From Balneolaceae bacterium (GTDB lineage Bacteria > Bacteroidota > Rhodothermia > Balneolales > Balneolaceae), in assembly GCA_020832285.1 (NCBI GenBank), contig JAFIFB010000075.1:60726-124725 (forward strand): DNA of 64,000 nucleotides, read 5' to 3'. A program made the position numbers and the translations under genes. Below, piece after piece: positions 56,890 to 64,000 of this stretch. Within the stretch, counting starts at the first letter, position 1; the number at the start of each line of letters is the position of its first letter. The notes under the pieces are model-generated. The model was not told the DNA's origin, did not search any database, and was given only the letters and a program-made list of their open reading frames with translations.

Positions 56890-57357
56890 ATTATTAATTG
56901 AACGTTCAAAATCAGGAAAGCCTTAAATATACGGTTTTTTGAAATATTCTTCGAGAACTTTGTCTTAGTGTTTTATCCTTGGCTAAAATCCAATTGTCAG
57001 TTAAGTCCTTCAGCCTTCTCATGTCTCTTCACTCAATCTGATTAAATAGATTCAGTTGTATTACATCTCAATGAATTCATCAGACGAGCTTTTCAGTGCC
57101 CATTCTTCATTTTTGGGCCGATTCATATTTTGAAAAACCCGAATTCGGTCTAAAAAAAGCTCTTTTGGAGCACAAAAAGAACTTTTACAAAAACGTATAT
57201 TCAGCCTTATTACAGCTCTTTGCAGGGTCTTCCATTTAAAAAGTGTAAAATACCAAACAGTTTAACTTATATATATAAATGTGCAATTTTATGAATTAAA
57301 AAATAATTCTTACGTTATAAGCGAAGTTTAAAGGTTAATTCTAAAACACCGATAATT
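56890..57357. other. Gene-free region between divergent prfC and the fasciclin gene
   Basis: No coding frame of note on either strand. It must carry the two divergent promoters. The last 120 bp before the fasciclin ATG are very AT-rich (TTATATATATAAATG near 57270). I see no riboswitch or clear operator. Confidence 0.5.
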
Positions 57358-57780
57358 ATGAAGTTAACAAAAAAGTTCACAGCATTCTTTACTGCACTGT
57401 TTGCAATGGTCTTGGTCGCCGGACTAAATATTTCTGTTGCGCAGGGAGACACTGTTGTTGATATTATTAATTCGAGTGAGGATCACACCATTTTTTCTGA
57501 TTTACTGGTAGAAACTGAGCTGGATAATGTAATAGCACAACAAGGTCCGTTTACAATAGTAGCACCTACTGATGAAGCATTTGAAGCCCTCGGAGGCGAG
57601 CTTGATGAATTGAGAGCAAATCCCGATCAGCTCCAAAATGTAGTGATTGGCCACCTGTTTCAAGGTGAAGTTCCATCTGAAGATGTAGAGCCTGCCTTGG
57701 GCATAGAAGTAGCTGATGGAGATATTCCAGCCTCTAATGGTCTTGTGCATATTTCTGATGAAGTAATCATGGGTCAATAA
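57358..57780 (+). CDS. Secreted fasciclin (FAS1) domain protein
   Basis: A 140-residue exported protein with a single FAS1 domain, an adhesion-type fold. The signal peptide is KKFTAFFTALFAMVLVAGLN ending near SVAQG. FAS1 motifs: DTVVDIINSSEDHTIFSDLL, the H1-like QGPFTIVAPTDEAFEAL, and the conserved VIGHLFQGEVPS region. The C-terminal H2 block is short (GLVHISDEVIMGQ), slightly less than a full domain. It is followed by two strong terminator hairpins. Confidence 0.92.
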   Translation: MKLTKKFTAFFTALFAMVLVAGLNISVAQGDTVVDIINSSEDHTIFSDLLVETELDNVIAQQGPFTIVAPTDEAFEALGGELDELRANPDQLQNVVIGHLFQGEVPSEDVEPALGIEVADGDIPASNGLVHISDEVIMGQ

Positions 57781-57807
57781 ACCTCTGATAAGAGTTTTGA
57801 TCCCACG

Positions 57808-57841
57808 AAGCCGTTCCTCTTAGTTGAGGGCGGCTTTTTTT
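57808..57841 (+). terminator. Rho-independent terminator after the fasciclin gene
   Basis: Stem AAGCCG-T-TCCTC / GAGG-G-CGGCTT with a short loop, followed by a run of seven T. It lies 28 bp after the fasciclin stop. Confidence 0.88.
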
Positions 57842-57865
57842 GTGTGACAGTATGCACTTAATATT

Positions 57866-57902
57866 AAAAGCCTCGTTTATTATTTTGCTAAACGAGGCTT
57901 TT
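57866..57902. terminator. Perfect hairpin, probable bidirectional terminator
   Basis: AAAAGCCTCGTTTA (57866-57879) and TAAACGAGGCTTTT (57889-57902) are exact reverse complements with a 9-nt loop. T-rich sequence follows on the plus strand (TTGTCTTTTT) and AT-rich sequence follows on the minus strand. It lies between the convergent fasciclin and I9-like genes, so it can serve both. Confidence 0.85.
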
Positions 57903-57947
57903 GTCTTTTTGAATAGTGCTTTTCCAACAAAATAACAGTCTGAGCGA

Positions 57948-58184
57948 TCATAGCGCCCTTACCTCTCCGTCAATTTCAACAGACTCCACACTATCTAATT
58001 TATTCAATTCGGTAATCTGTGCACCAGTAACAGTAGCCGACAGAATATTACCCATGTAGGATTTGTAATTTTTGATCGGGAGTTCCCCGGCTGCTTTTTC
58101 ATCGGTGAGGACAATCATCACCATAAACTTTTCATTCGGTTGGTCGGACGCTCTGCTCAGAAGATCTTTTGAAATTTTTGCCAT
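57948..58184 (-). CDS. Stand-alone subtilase propeptide-like (I9-type) protein
   Basis: A 78-residue protein with the pattern of an inhibitor-I9/S8 propeptide: a first beta strand FMVMIVLTDEKAA, a middle helix, ISATV-type strand (ILSATVTGAQITELNKL), and the final VESVEIDGEVRAL that resembles the exit strand VxxVExDxxV of propeptides. It has no signal peptide. It is encoded just downstream of a subtilase gene on the same strand, with a terminator hairpin between, so it may fold or inhibit that protease in trans. The function is inferred from fold-level resemblance and position. Confidence 0.7.
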   Translation of the reverse strand: MAKISKDLLSRASDQPNEKFMVMIVLTDEKAAGELPIKNYKSYMGNILSATVTGAQITELNKLDSVESVEIDGEVRAL

Positions 58185-58201
58185 GTTGATTCAGAAAAAT
58201 G

Positions 58202-58224
58202 GAGTGCCCCAGCCCGGGGCACTC
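58202..58224 (-). terminator. Strong hairpin between subtilase and I9-like genes
   Basis: GAGTGCCCC-AGCCC-GGGGCACTC, a perfect 9-bp GC-rich stem. Reading on the minus strand it is followed by CATTTTTCTG, so it would partly end subtilase transcripts before the I9-like gene whose ATG is 17 bp beyond. Confidence 0.75.
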
Positions 58225-58269
58225 TTAATTTAGGTTGAATAATAATAGATCATACAGTTCAGCATGAAT

Positions 58270-59670
58270 TTACAACGTTGCCAGATCGCAGTTTATTAAA
58301 CCGTACCCAAAAGGTGTGTTATAACCGGCATCGCCCATATCACTTGCGGTGGATGTGATTTTTCGCTCAACATTCACAGGACTTATTCCGGGGAATTTTT
58401 CATAGATCAAGGCTGCGAGACCAGCCACATGCGGGCATGCCATACTCGTACCCGACTTGAACCCATATTCCCCGTTCAGAACAGTGGAACGAACACTCAC
58501 ACCCGGTGCGACAACCGTAACCTGGTTCCACTCCGAATGTTCACCACCCCTCGATGATGAAGCGGCTATGTGTCCGCCCTGATTGATCGATCCGACAGCT
58601 ATCGGACTGGCTTTGGAAGTGCCTCGCTGGTAAGAATTTGCAGGCGAACCAACATAGGGAAATGCAGTATGCCCGGAGTTACCGGTTGCCGCTACCACAG
58701 TTATCCCATGATCCTGACATTTCCTGATTGCGTTGGCATAAGCCACACGCGGCCCTACGGATGCACCCAGACTCAGACTGGCGACATGCATCTTTTGTGA
58801 GATACACCATTCCAATCCGGCAATGACCCACGACATCTGGCCGCTGCCAGAATCTGCAAGAACTTTAACGGCATAAAGCCTGCAAAGAGGTGCAACACCT
58901 ACAACACCGATAAAGTTATTGCGTGCTCCTACAATACCTGCACAATGTGTTCCGTGACTGTGCCCGTCATCGTAACTGGTAACTCCCTGTACGAACGAAG
59001 CTCCGCCGGAAATTACAAGATCAGGATGAGTGGCAATTCCCGTATCCAATACAGCAACATTCACTCCGCTGCCTCTTAGTCCGCGGCTCCATGCTTCCGG
59101 GGCTTTTACCATGCTGATATTCCAGGGTATGGGCTGCCGAGGAAGAATTGGTGGCGAAATAATGGGTGGGAATGGCATGATCGGTTCAGGCCGGATCGGT
59201 ACAGGATTGATCGGAAAGCTTCTGGACTGGGCTCCGTTGTGATGACCATTACCTTTTCTTCCCAGGTGCATAATTGATGAAAACATATCCATCAGTGCAT
59301 TTTGGTAGCCATCCTGATAACTATCTCCTTTTTTCATTACATCACCGCCAAAGCCATTGCTGACCAGATCGGTCTGCTCTACTTCTTTGGTGAGTTCAAG
59401 TACATGAACATCAATGTCTTCCTCAACGGCCAGAACTGATTCTTTTTTAACAAGCTTTGAATGTTCTTCGTCATCGAGTTCAATGGAACTGACCCCGATG
59501 TTTTCAAAATGCAAAACATCATCTTTAGCCGGAACGGAATCGGTTTCCATAAAAGAGATTCCATTCTTGCATTTGCTTTTGGAAACTCCCAAAATAGAAC
59601 TGGCTTTGGATGAATCCACATCCTGGTCCTTATATGTAACCAGGTACCTTCTTGCTTTTTTCTCTGCCAT
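58270..59670 (-). CDS. Subtilisin-like serine protease (S8)
   Basis: A 466-residue subtilase. Catalytic triad: D209 in VAVLDTGIATHPDL, H239 in HSHGTHCAGI, S409 in GTSMACPHVAGL. The oxyanion region AATGNSGH is present. Residues 1 to about 110 form a propeptide-like region (RYLVTYKDQDVDSSKA, near-terminal VLAVEEDIDVHVLEL), then a linker of about 80 residues with a Pro/Ile/Met-rich stretch (PINPVPIRPEPIMPFPPIIS) before the catalytic domain. No classical signal peptide: the N-terminus is MAEKKARR. It is therefore either cytoplasmic or exported by another route. Its neighbour encodes a second, free propeptide-like protein. Confidence 0.93.
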   Translation of the reverse strand: MAEKKARRYLVTYKDQDVDSSKASSILGVSKSKCKNGISFMETDSVPAKDDVLHFENIGVSSIELDDEEHSKLVKKESVLAVEEDIDVHVLELTKEVEQTDLVSNGFGGDVMKKGDSYQDGYQNALMDMFSSIMHLGRKGNGHHNGAQSRSFPINPVPIRPEPIMPFPPIISPPILPRQPIPWNISMVKAPEAWSRGLRGSGVNVAVLDTGIATHPDLVISGGASFVQGVTSYDDGHSHGTHCAGIVGARNNFIGVVGVAPLCRLYAVKVLADSGSGQMSWVIAGLEWCISQKMHVASLSLGASVGPRVAYANAIRKCQDHGITVVAATGNSGHTAFPYVGSPANSYQRGTSKASPIAVGSINQGGHIAASSSRGGEHSEWNQVTVVAPGVSVRSTVLNGEYGFKSGTSMACPHVAGLAALIYEKFPGISPVNVERKITSTASDMGDAGYNTPFGYGLINCDLATL

Positions 59671-59947
59671 ACTTCCTCCTGTTATTTTTTCCTACTCTAT
59701 CTATATAGGCTTTTCGGATTCCGCCCTTATTTAAGTATGTGGCTTGATACTACCCCCACGTGTGTACGAAAAGTCCATTTCTCCCGGGCCGTTGTTATTA
59801 CGGCTTTCTTTCTATGAGGAAAGTCTTAAATCTTTCCCTTTAATTCGTCCGAATTTCTACCTATTTATTGTCTTTAATCGATGCACAAAACTTTTTTTTG
59901 TTACAGATATGCAATCAATTTATTCAACAAAAAAATGTAAAGATAAA
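59671..59947. other. Gene-free region upstream of the subtilase
   Basis: A 277-bp AT-rich stretch between the subtilase start and the stop of the D-aminoacylase-like gene, both on the minus strand. It should hold the subtilase promoter. No structured element was identified apart from short dyads. Confidence 0.4.
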
Positions 59948-61612
59948 TCAGTGATGATAACCCGGCCCTCTCACAAACCGGCCTGACATCTTCCCGGTAT
60001 GACTACCGTTTTTGAGAACATGTACCCCATTTACGAAAACATGCTCCACGCCTGTGGCATATTGATGCGGTTCTTCGAAAGTTGCATGATCCTGAATGGT
60101 ATCCGGATTAAATATGACAATATCCGCATAATAACCCTCTTTCAGCAGGCCCCGATTTTTCAGCTTTAAATTAGCTGCGGGAAAGCCTGTCATTCTGTGA
60201 ACCGCCTCTTCAAGCGATACAAGCTGCTGATCGCGGACATATTTTCCCAGCAGCCTTGCAAAATTCCCCCATGCACGCGGGTGCATCATCCGGTTCAGAA
60301 TATCGCCTTCGGCTGCAAATGTCCCGCCGTCTGAGCCAAAACTGACCCAGGGGAGCTGAATCTGCCGCTGTACGTTTTCTTCACTCATCAGAAAATAAAT
60401 TGCACTGATCCTGCTGTCATCTTTTATTGTCAGATTCACAGCCGTTTCCACTTCATTTTCATTTCCCAGCGCTTCTGTAACATCGGCAAGTGTCATTCCA
60501 ACATATTTCTGCAATTCCGGAGTCCTGAATCCAGTCAGAATGATACCTTCTCCACCACCAGCCATCAGGTAGAAGTTTTCCCAGTCATCGGAATGAGTCT
60601 GTATTTCTTCCTCGATTTGTTCTCGTGACTCCGGATCTTTCAGCCGTTCGATCCAGCGTGCATGCCCCCCGTCCTGCGCCCATGGAGGAAAAATGGCGGC
60701 AAGGCTTGTGGCCGCAGCACTGTATGTATACATATTGGCCGTCACGGGCTGGCCATCTGCCCGAACCTGTTCAACCCGTTCAATCACCTCATCAAGTTTG
60801 TGCCAATTGTTTTTTCCCGCTGCTTTCAGATGGTGGATTTCGGCGTGTACCCCGGCCTCCTGCCCTATAGCAATCAGTTCCTCTACTGATTCCACAAAAC
60901 GGTTGCCTTCGCTGCGGATGTGTGAGATGTACATACCATTATACTCACCGGCAACAGAGGTCAGTTCAATCAGTTCTTCGGTAGAGGCGTAGAATGCAGG
61001 AGCATAAATCAGCGAGGTACCCAGCCCCATTGCACCTTCCTGCATCGCTTCACGTAGCAGCTCTTTCATATTTTCCATCTCCTGAGGCGTTGGTTTCCTG
61101 TCGGCATAACCCACTTCATGAATGCGAAGTGTGGTAGCCCCGGCAAACGAACCGATATTGGTGGAAACACCGTTTTTTTCCATCCAGCTTAGCCCCTCAC
61201 CCAATGTCCTCCATAGATGATTATCGGGATCTTCTCCCCAGCGCTCATTTCTCATACTTTCATTTAGAGGACCGATAGAACTGCCTTCACCAAAAAGCTC
61301 CAGAGTCACGCCTTGTTTTATGCCGCTCATGGACCGTCCGTCGTCCATCAGGGGACTGGCGCCCCAGCTCAGCATGTTGATAAATCCAGGGCTAACAGCC
61401 ATCCCCTTTGCATCAATTACGGCGTGAGCGTTTTTCGGATTGATGCTTCCGATATGTGAGATTTTGTCGTATTTGATACCAATATCAGCAGAAAACGGTT
61501 CTCCACCGGTGCCGTCATATATCACGCCATTTATGATGACAATATCGAACGTTTGAGGTGGGACTTGTAGGGTCAGTATAAGAAACAGTAAAGAAATCAG
61601 AGTGTGAATCAT
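59948..61612 (-). CDS. D-aminoacylase-family amidohydrolase, divergent metal site, exported
   Basis: A 554-residue amidohydrolase of the N-acyl-D-amino-acid deacylase family. Signal peptide: IHTLISLLFLILTLQVPPQ. Family blocks: FDIVIINGVIYDGTGGEP, AMGLGTSLIYAPAFYA, MYISHIRSEG and EIHHLKAAG (metal-binding histidines), VSFGSDGG (catalytic Asp), and GYYADIVIFNPDTIQD near the end. The usual HxH ligand motif after PGFID is replaced by PGFINMLSWGAS, and the GNCG/S motif is replaced by LFGEGSSIGP, so the first metal site is altered. The substrate may differ from N-acyl-D-amino acids. It stands alone, divergent from the SDR gene. Confidence 0.85.
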   Translation of the reverse strand: MIHTLISLLFLILTLQVPPQTFDIVIINGVIYDGTGGEPFSADIGIKYDKISHIGSINPKNAHAVIDAKGMAVSPGFINMLSWGASPLMDDGRSMSGIKQGVTLELFGEGSSIGPLNESMRNERWGEDPDNHLWRTLGEGLSWMEKNGVSTNIGSFAGATTLRIHEVGYADRKPTPQEMENMKELLREAMQEGAMGLGTSLIYAPAFYASTEELIELTSVAGEYNGMYISHIRSEGNRFVESVEELIAIGQEAGVHAEIHHLKAAGKNNWHKLDEVIERVEQVRADGQPVTANMYTYSAAATSLAAIFPPWAQDGGHARWIERLKDPESREQIEEEIQTHSDDWENFYLMAGGGEGIILTGFRTPELQKYVGMTLADVTEALGNENEVETAVNLTIKDDSRISAIYFLMSEENVQRQIQLPWVSFGSDGGTFAAEGDILNRMMHPRAWGNFARLLGKYVRDQQLVSLEEAVHRMTGFPAANLKLKNRGLLKEGYYADIVIFNPDTIQDHATFEEPHQYATGVEHVFVNGVHVLKNGSHTGKMSGRFVRGPGYHH

Positions 61613-61744
61613 AAGAAAATTGTTAATTTCAGAAGTACGATAGTATACCGATCGTCAAAAATCAAATCGCGAAAATCTGAACTAGAGAGTCTGCTTGATA
61701 TGCCTGAGTAATCTTCGTAACCGATCACTCAATTAACTGCAAAA

Positions 61745-62710
61745 ATGAAGAAAAGAACTGTAATTATTACTGGAGCCAATTCAGGAATCGGGAAAGCCGC
61801 AGCGATGAAGTTTGCTGCCGAGGGTCACTGTCTGATTATGGCATGCCGTAACCTGGGTAAATCTGCTGAAACATTTAATGAAATTATAAGGATGACTCAA
61901 AACAAGGACGTCCACCTTATGGAGCTGGATATTTCCTTATTTGAATCTATCCGCAGTTTCACTGGTGCTTTCATCAGCCAGTTCGATCAACTGGATATAC
62001 TGATTCACAATGCCGGTTTTTTTAATCACGGGCTCAAAACTTATCAGCTCAGCAAGGATGGACTGGAGCTGACATTTGCAACCAATACTTTCGGGCCGTT
62101 TCTGCTAACTGAGCTTTTACTTCCTCACCTTGCCAAATCAGAAGATGCGAGAGTACTGAATGCGGGCACCAATAACATTAACCATTTTTTTGATCCCAAA
62201 CGGCAGATCGAGTTCGATAATCTGAAGGGAGAGTTCAGGGAGAAACGCCGCTACTCTTCCTATAAAATGTACGGAGACTCTAAAATGGGCTTACTGCTGC
62301 TCACCTATAAAATGGCAGAAGAATACAAAGAACTTGGCATCAAAGTTTACAACATTATGATTCCGGCAACTAAAATATCAAATGATCGATTTAAAAAAAT
62401 GTCATCATTTTATCGGTTTATAGGGCCGCTGGTTCAAAATTTAAATCCGTTTTCGCGCACTCAGGAAGAGATGGGTGATGTGTACTTTGAAATCTGCACA
62501 TCACCAGATTTTGAGAACCTGAGCGGTGTAATGGTAGACAGAAGACTCAATATTATTCCGCCGGTTTTGGGAAAGGAAAAACTGAATCCACTCCAGGTAG
62601 CGAGCCAGCTTCTCAAGACAAGCAAAGCACCACAATATGCAGGCAGGAACGAAAATTTGGACAGAATGTGGGAGCTGGGGAAAGAGGTGATTTCTGAATA
62701 TCTTAAATAA
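61745..62710 (+). CDS. Short-chain dehydrogenase/reductase (SDR)
   Basis: A 321-residue NAD(P)-dependent oxidoreductase of the retinol-dehydrogenase-like SDR group. The cofactor loop is TGANSGIGKA near residue 9, NAG is in IHNAGFFNHG, and the YxxxK catalytic pair lies in KMYGDSKMG. The C-terminal 60 residues (VVDRRLNI... MWELGKEVISEYLK) extend past the core fold, as in related plant/bacterial SDRs. Substrate unknown. A group II intron lies 30 bp after its stop, in the opposite orientation. Confidence 0.9.
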   Translation: MKKRTVIITGANSGIGKAAAMKFAAEGHCLIMACRNLGKSAETFNEIIRMTQNKDVHLMELDISLFESIRSFTGAFISQFDQLDILIHNAGFFNHGLKTYQLSKDGLELTFATNTFGPFLLTELLLPHLAKSEDARVLNAGTNNINHFFDPKRQIEFDNLKGEFREKRRYSSYKMYGDSKMGLLLLTYKMAEEYKELGIKVYNIMIPATKISNDRFKKMSSFYRFIGPLVQNLNPFSRTQEEMGDVYFEICTSPDFENLSGVMVDRRLNIIPPVLGKEKLNPLQVASQLLKTSKAPQYAGRNENLDRMWELGKEVISEYLK

Positions 62711-62775
62711 AATGATATCGGATATAATAATGGTTTCCGGGTAGAGCGGTTCGTTACCTCCCCGCTCCCCCACAG

Positions 62776-62811
62776 ATCCGTACGAGCGGAATTACCGCAT
62801 ACGGTTCCTCC
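62776..62811 (-). ncRNA. Group II intron domain V-like RNA
   Basis: On the minus strand this reads GAACCGTATGCGGTAATTCC then GCTCGTACGGATCT: a two-part stem (CCGTA..TACGG and GCGG..CCGC) with a four-base loop, the size and shape of domain V. A domain VI-like stem (GGGGGAGCGGG ... CCGCTCTACCC) follows to about 62741. Boundaries are estimated by eye. Confidence 0.7.
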
Positions 62812-62824
62812 ATTTGTGGTTTCG

Positions 62825-64000
62825 CTAAAAGCATTTGTGTATGATTCGCGGCGATTTTAACGGGTATTGTTCAAGGAGCTCTCCGGTGTACATTTCCCAA
62901 CACCATTTCGATTTACCTCCACGCCTGTTTAACCATTTATGGAGTTGCCGTCTTGCACAGTGATGGTAGTGCTTTAATCCCGGAAAGTTGAACGTGATTC
63001 CATAATACCCATAGTGGCCTTGAAGCTTCCGGTTGAGTTCGCTGATGAATTGCTCTACAGGCTTATGCCTGTTTGCCTTCATCCACTGGTTCAACCTTTG
63101 CAAGGAGGCCTTCAGCTTTTTCCTGCTGGTCTTGCGCTTGAGAATCCGTTTGCCCTTGCGGCTTTTGCCCAAATAGTGGGTAAAGCCCAAAAAGTCAAAC
63201 GTGCTTGGCGTGCTCCTGTCCCGGTTGTTTACCTCAACAAGTTTGGTTTTCTCCGGGTGCAGGGTTAGGCCGTATTTGCCCAGGCGTTTGCCCAGCACCT
63301 TCATCACCCGCTCGGCGTCCTGCTTGTTGTCAAACAACAGCAGAAAATCGTCGGCAAAGCGAATCAGGGCGCTGTTTCCTTTTAATCGTGGCTGGATGAC
63401 TTCGATAAACCATTCATCCAGCACATAGTGCAGATAGATGTTGCTCAGCAGCGGGGAGATTACTCCTCCCTGTGGAGTGCCTTCCTGCGGGTATTCTATT
63501 CGCCCGTCTTCCAGCACACCTGCTTTAAGCCACTTGTCTATCATGCAGCGAACTACACCGTCTTTTATCCGAAGGTCGAGGAAGCTGCGCAATTGCCCGT
63601 GGTCGATGCTCCCGAAGTAGTTGGCCATATCTGCATCAATGATGTAGTATTTGCCGTTAAAACTCACTTCTTTGAAAAGCACCTCCAAGGCCTGATGCTG
63701 CGATTTTCCCGGACGAAACCCGTACGAATTCGGGTAGAACAGTTGCTCGTATATCGGGGTGAGGATTCGGGTAACTGCGCCTTGCAGTACCTTGTCCCCT
63801 ACCGTTGGCAGTCCCAGCGGACGCTGTTTGCCATCCTCCTTGGGGATGTACGCGCGTCGAATCGCCGGGGCGCGGTAATGCCCGCTTTTGAACTGCGTCA
63901 GCAGCTCCGGCAACCGTTCGGCCCGCTGCTCATTGTACTGGCTCCAGCTCAGCCCGTCCACTCCGGGTGCCCCTTTCTTATTCAGGGCATCCAGGCTTTC
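62825..64000 (-). CDS. Group II intron reverse transcriptase/maturase, 5' partial
   Basis: LtrA-type protein that splices its intron and copies it into new sites. The frame stays open through the right edge (ESLDALNKKGAPGVDGLSWS), so the GTG at 63961 is an internal Val codon and the real start is outside. RT motifs: IPKEDGKQRPLGLPTVGDKV, NSYGFRPGKSQHQAL, IDADMANYFGSIDHG, EGTPQGGVISPLLSNIYLHY and the active site RFADDFLLLF (FADD rather than the commoner YADD). Then a maturase-X domain (FDFLGFTHYLG, NRKLQGHYGYYGITFNFPG). No HNH endonuclease domain follows. The stop lies 13 bp from domain V. Confidence 0.93.
   Translation of the reverse strand, partial: ESLDALNKKGAPGVDGLSWSQYNEQRAERLPELLTQFKSGHYRAPAIRRAYIPKEDGKQRPLGLPTVGDKVLQGAVTRILTPIYEQLFYPNSYGFRPGKSQHQALEVLFKEVSFNGKYYIIDADMANYFGSIDHGQLRSFLDLRIKDGVVRCMIDKWLKAGVLEDGRIEYPQEGTPQGGVISPLLSNIYLHYVLDEWFIEVIQPRLKGNSALIRFADDFLLLFDNKQDAERVMKVLGKRLGKYGLTLHPEKTKLVEVNNRDRSTPSTFDFLGFTHYLGKSRKGKRILKRKTSRKKLKASLQRLNQWMKANRHKPVEQFISELNRKLQGHYGYYGITFNFPGLKHYHHCARRQLHKWLNRRGGKSKWCWEMYTGELLEQYPLKSPRIIHKCF

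Larger units (their letters stand above)
62741..64000 (-). mobile_element. Group II intron, 3' part, running off the right edge
   Basis: A reverse-transcriptase/maturase gene is followed at once by domain V- and VI-like RNA on the minus strand. The intron 3' end is estimated at 62741-62743 (minus-strand reading CTCTACCC then GGAAACC). The insertion lies 30 bp from the SDR stop. The 5' intron boundary is beyond the window. Confidence 0.8.

Noticed and set aside
59744..59986. Plus-strand frame of 80 codons upstream of the subtilase
   Set aside because: It runs into the 3' end of the D-aminoacylase-like gene and its translation shows no domain or signal pattern.

Overview
The window comes from a Gram-negative bacterium of the Bacteroidota/Balneolota (FCB) side of the tree, most likely a Balneolaceae-type organism. 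This is an inference. It rests on an LptD-type outer-membrane protein, a type IX secretion (T9SS) sorting tail at 45953-46960, a folB-folK-deoxynucleoside kinase-DUF4834-like-TPR gene string, a PqqD/HprK-like/glycosyltransferase cluster, many lipoproteins, and weak Shine-Dalgarno sites. No 16S rRNA is present to settle it.

Layout. (1) 1-15447 is mostly housekeeping: partial lptD, an exopolyphosphatase with HD domain, a YheT-type hydrolase, a YpdA-type flavoprotein, an AGE-family epimerase, one HxRxGD glycosyltransferase-like gene, a large zincin protease, the folate/deoxynucleoside-kinase operon and yajQ. A 131-bp REP-like tandem repeat separates the convergent TPR gene and yajQ. (2) 15729-32737 (minus strand) is a two-gene insecticidal-type Tc toxin locus: a fused TcB-TcC gene followed 53 bp later by a giant TcA gene. 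The TcA carries three ribosomal L7/L12 C-terminal-like domains, two at the N-terminus and one inserted just before the pore/TcB-binding part. This is the most unusual item in the window. (3) 32738-34322 is a 1.2-kb gene-free stretch, then tRNA-Ala(GGC), a 24-bp copy of its 3' end 121 bp downstream (att-like), and the small SRP RNA gene. (4) 34407-42906 is a tight eight-gene AT-rich cluster: PqqD-like chaperone, NTP_transf_5 nucleotidyltransferase, GT2, HprK-like kinase fused to GT2, two more GT2, and two paralogous HxRQGD fucosyltransferase-like proteins. It looks like a peptide or glycan modification system of unknown product. (5) 43093-64000 is a mixture: a PlsC-like acyltransferase with a GltS-like transporter, a T9SS cargo protein, lipoproteins, a spermidine-synthase-like membrane protein with an exported PCMT, a decayed patch holding two pseudogenes, a DUF6807 lipoprotein, prfC, a fasciclin protein, a subtilase with a stand-alone I9-like propeptide/inhibitor gene, a divergent D-aminoacylase, an SDR, and a group II intron cut by the right edge.

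How parts may work together. The Tc genes should give a TcA injection pentamer and a TcB/C cocoon carrying a C-terminal toxin that I do not recognise. In the 34-43 kb cluster, the PqqD-fold protein would present a peptide (possibly its own conserved C-terminal tail) to the kinase, nucleotidyltransferase and glycosyltransferases. The tRNA-Ala/SRP RNA spot sits between the two accessory regions and may be an integration hotspot. Coordinates of starts, domains and RNAs were worked out by eye; no database search was run.
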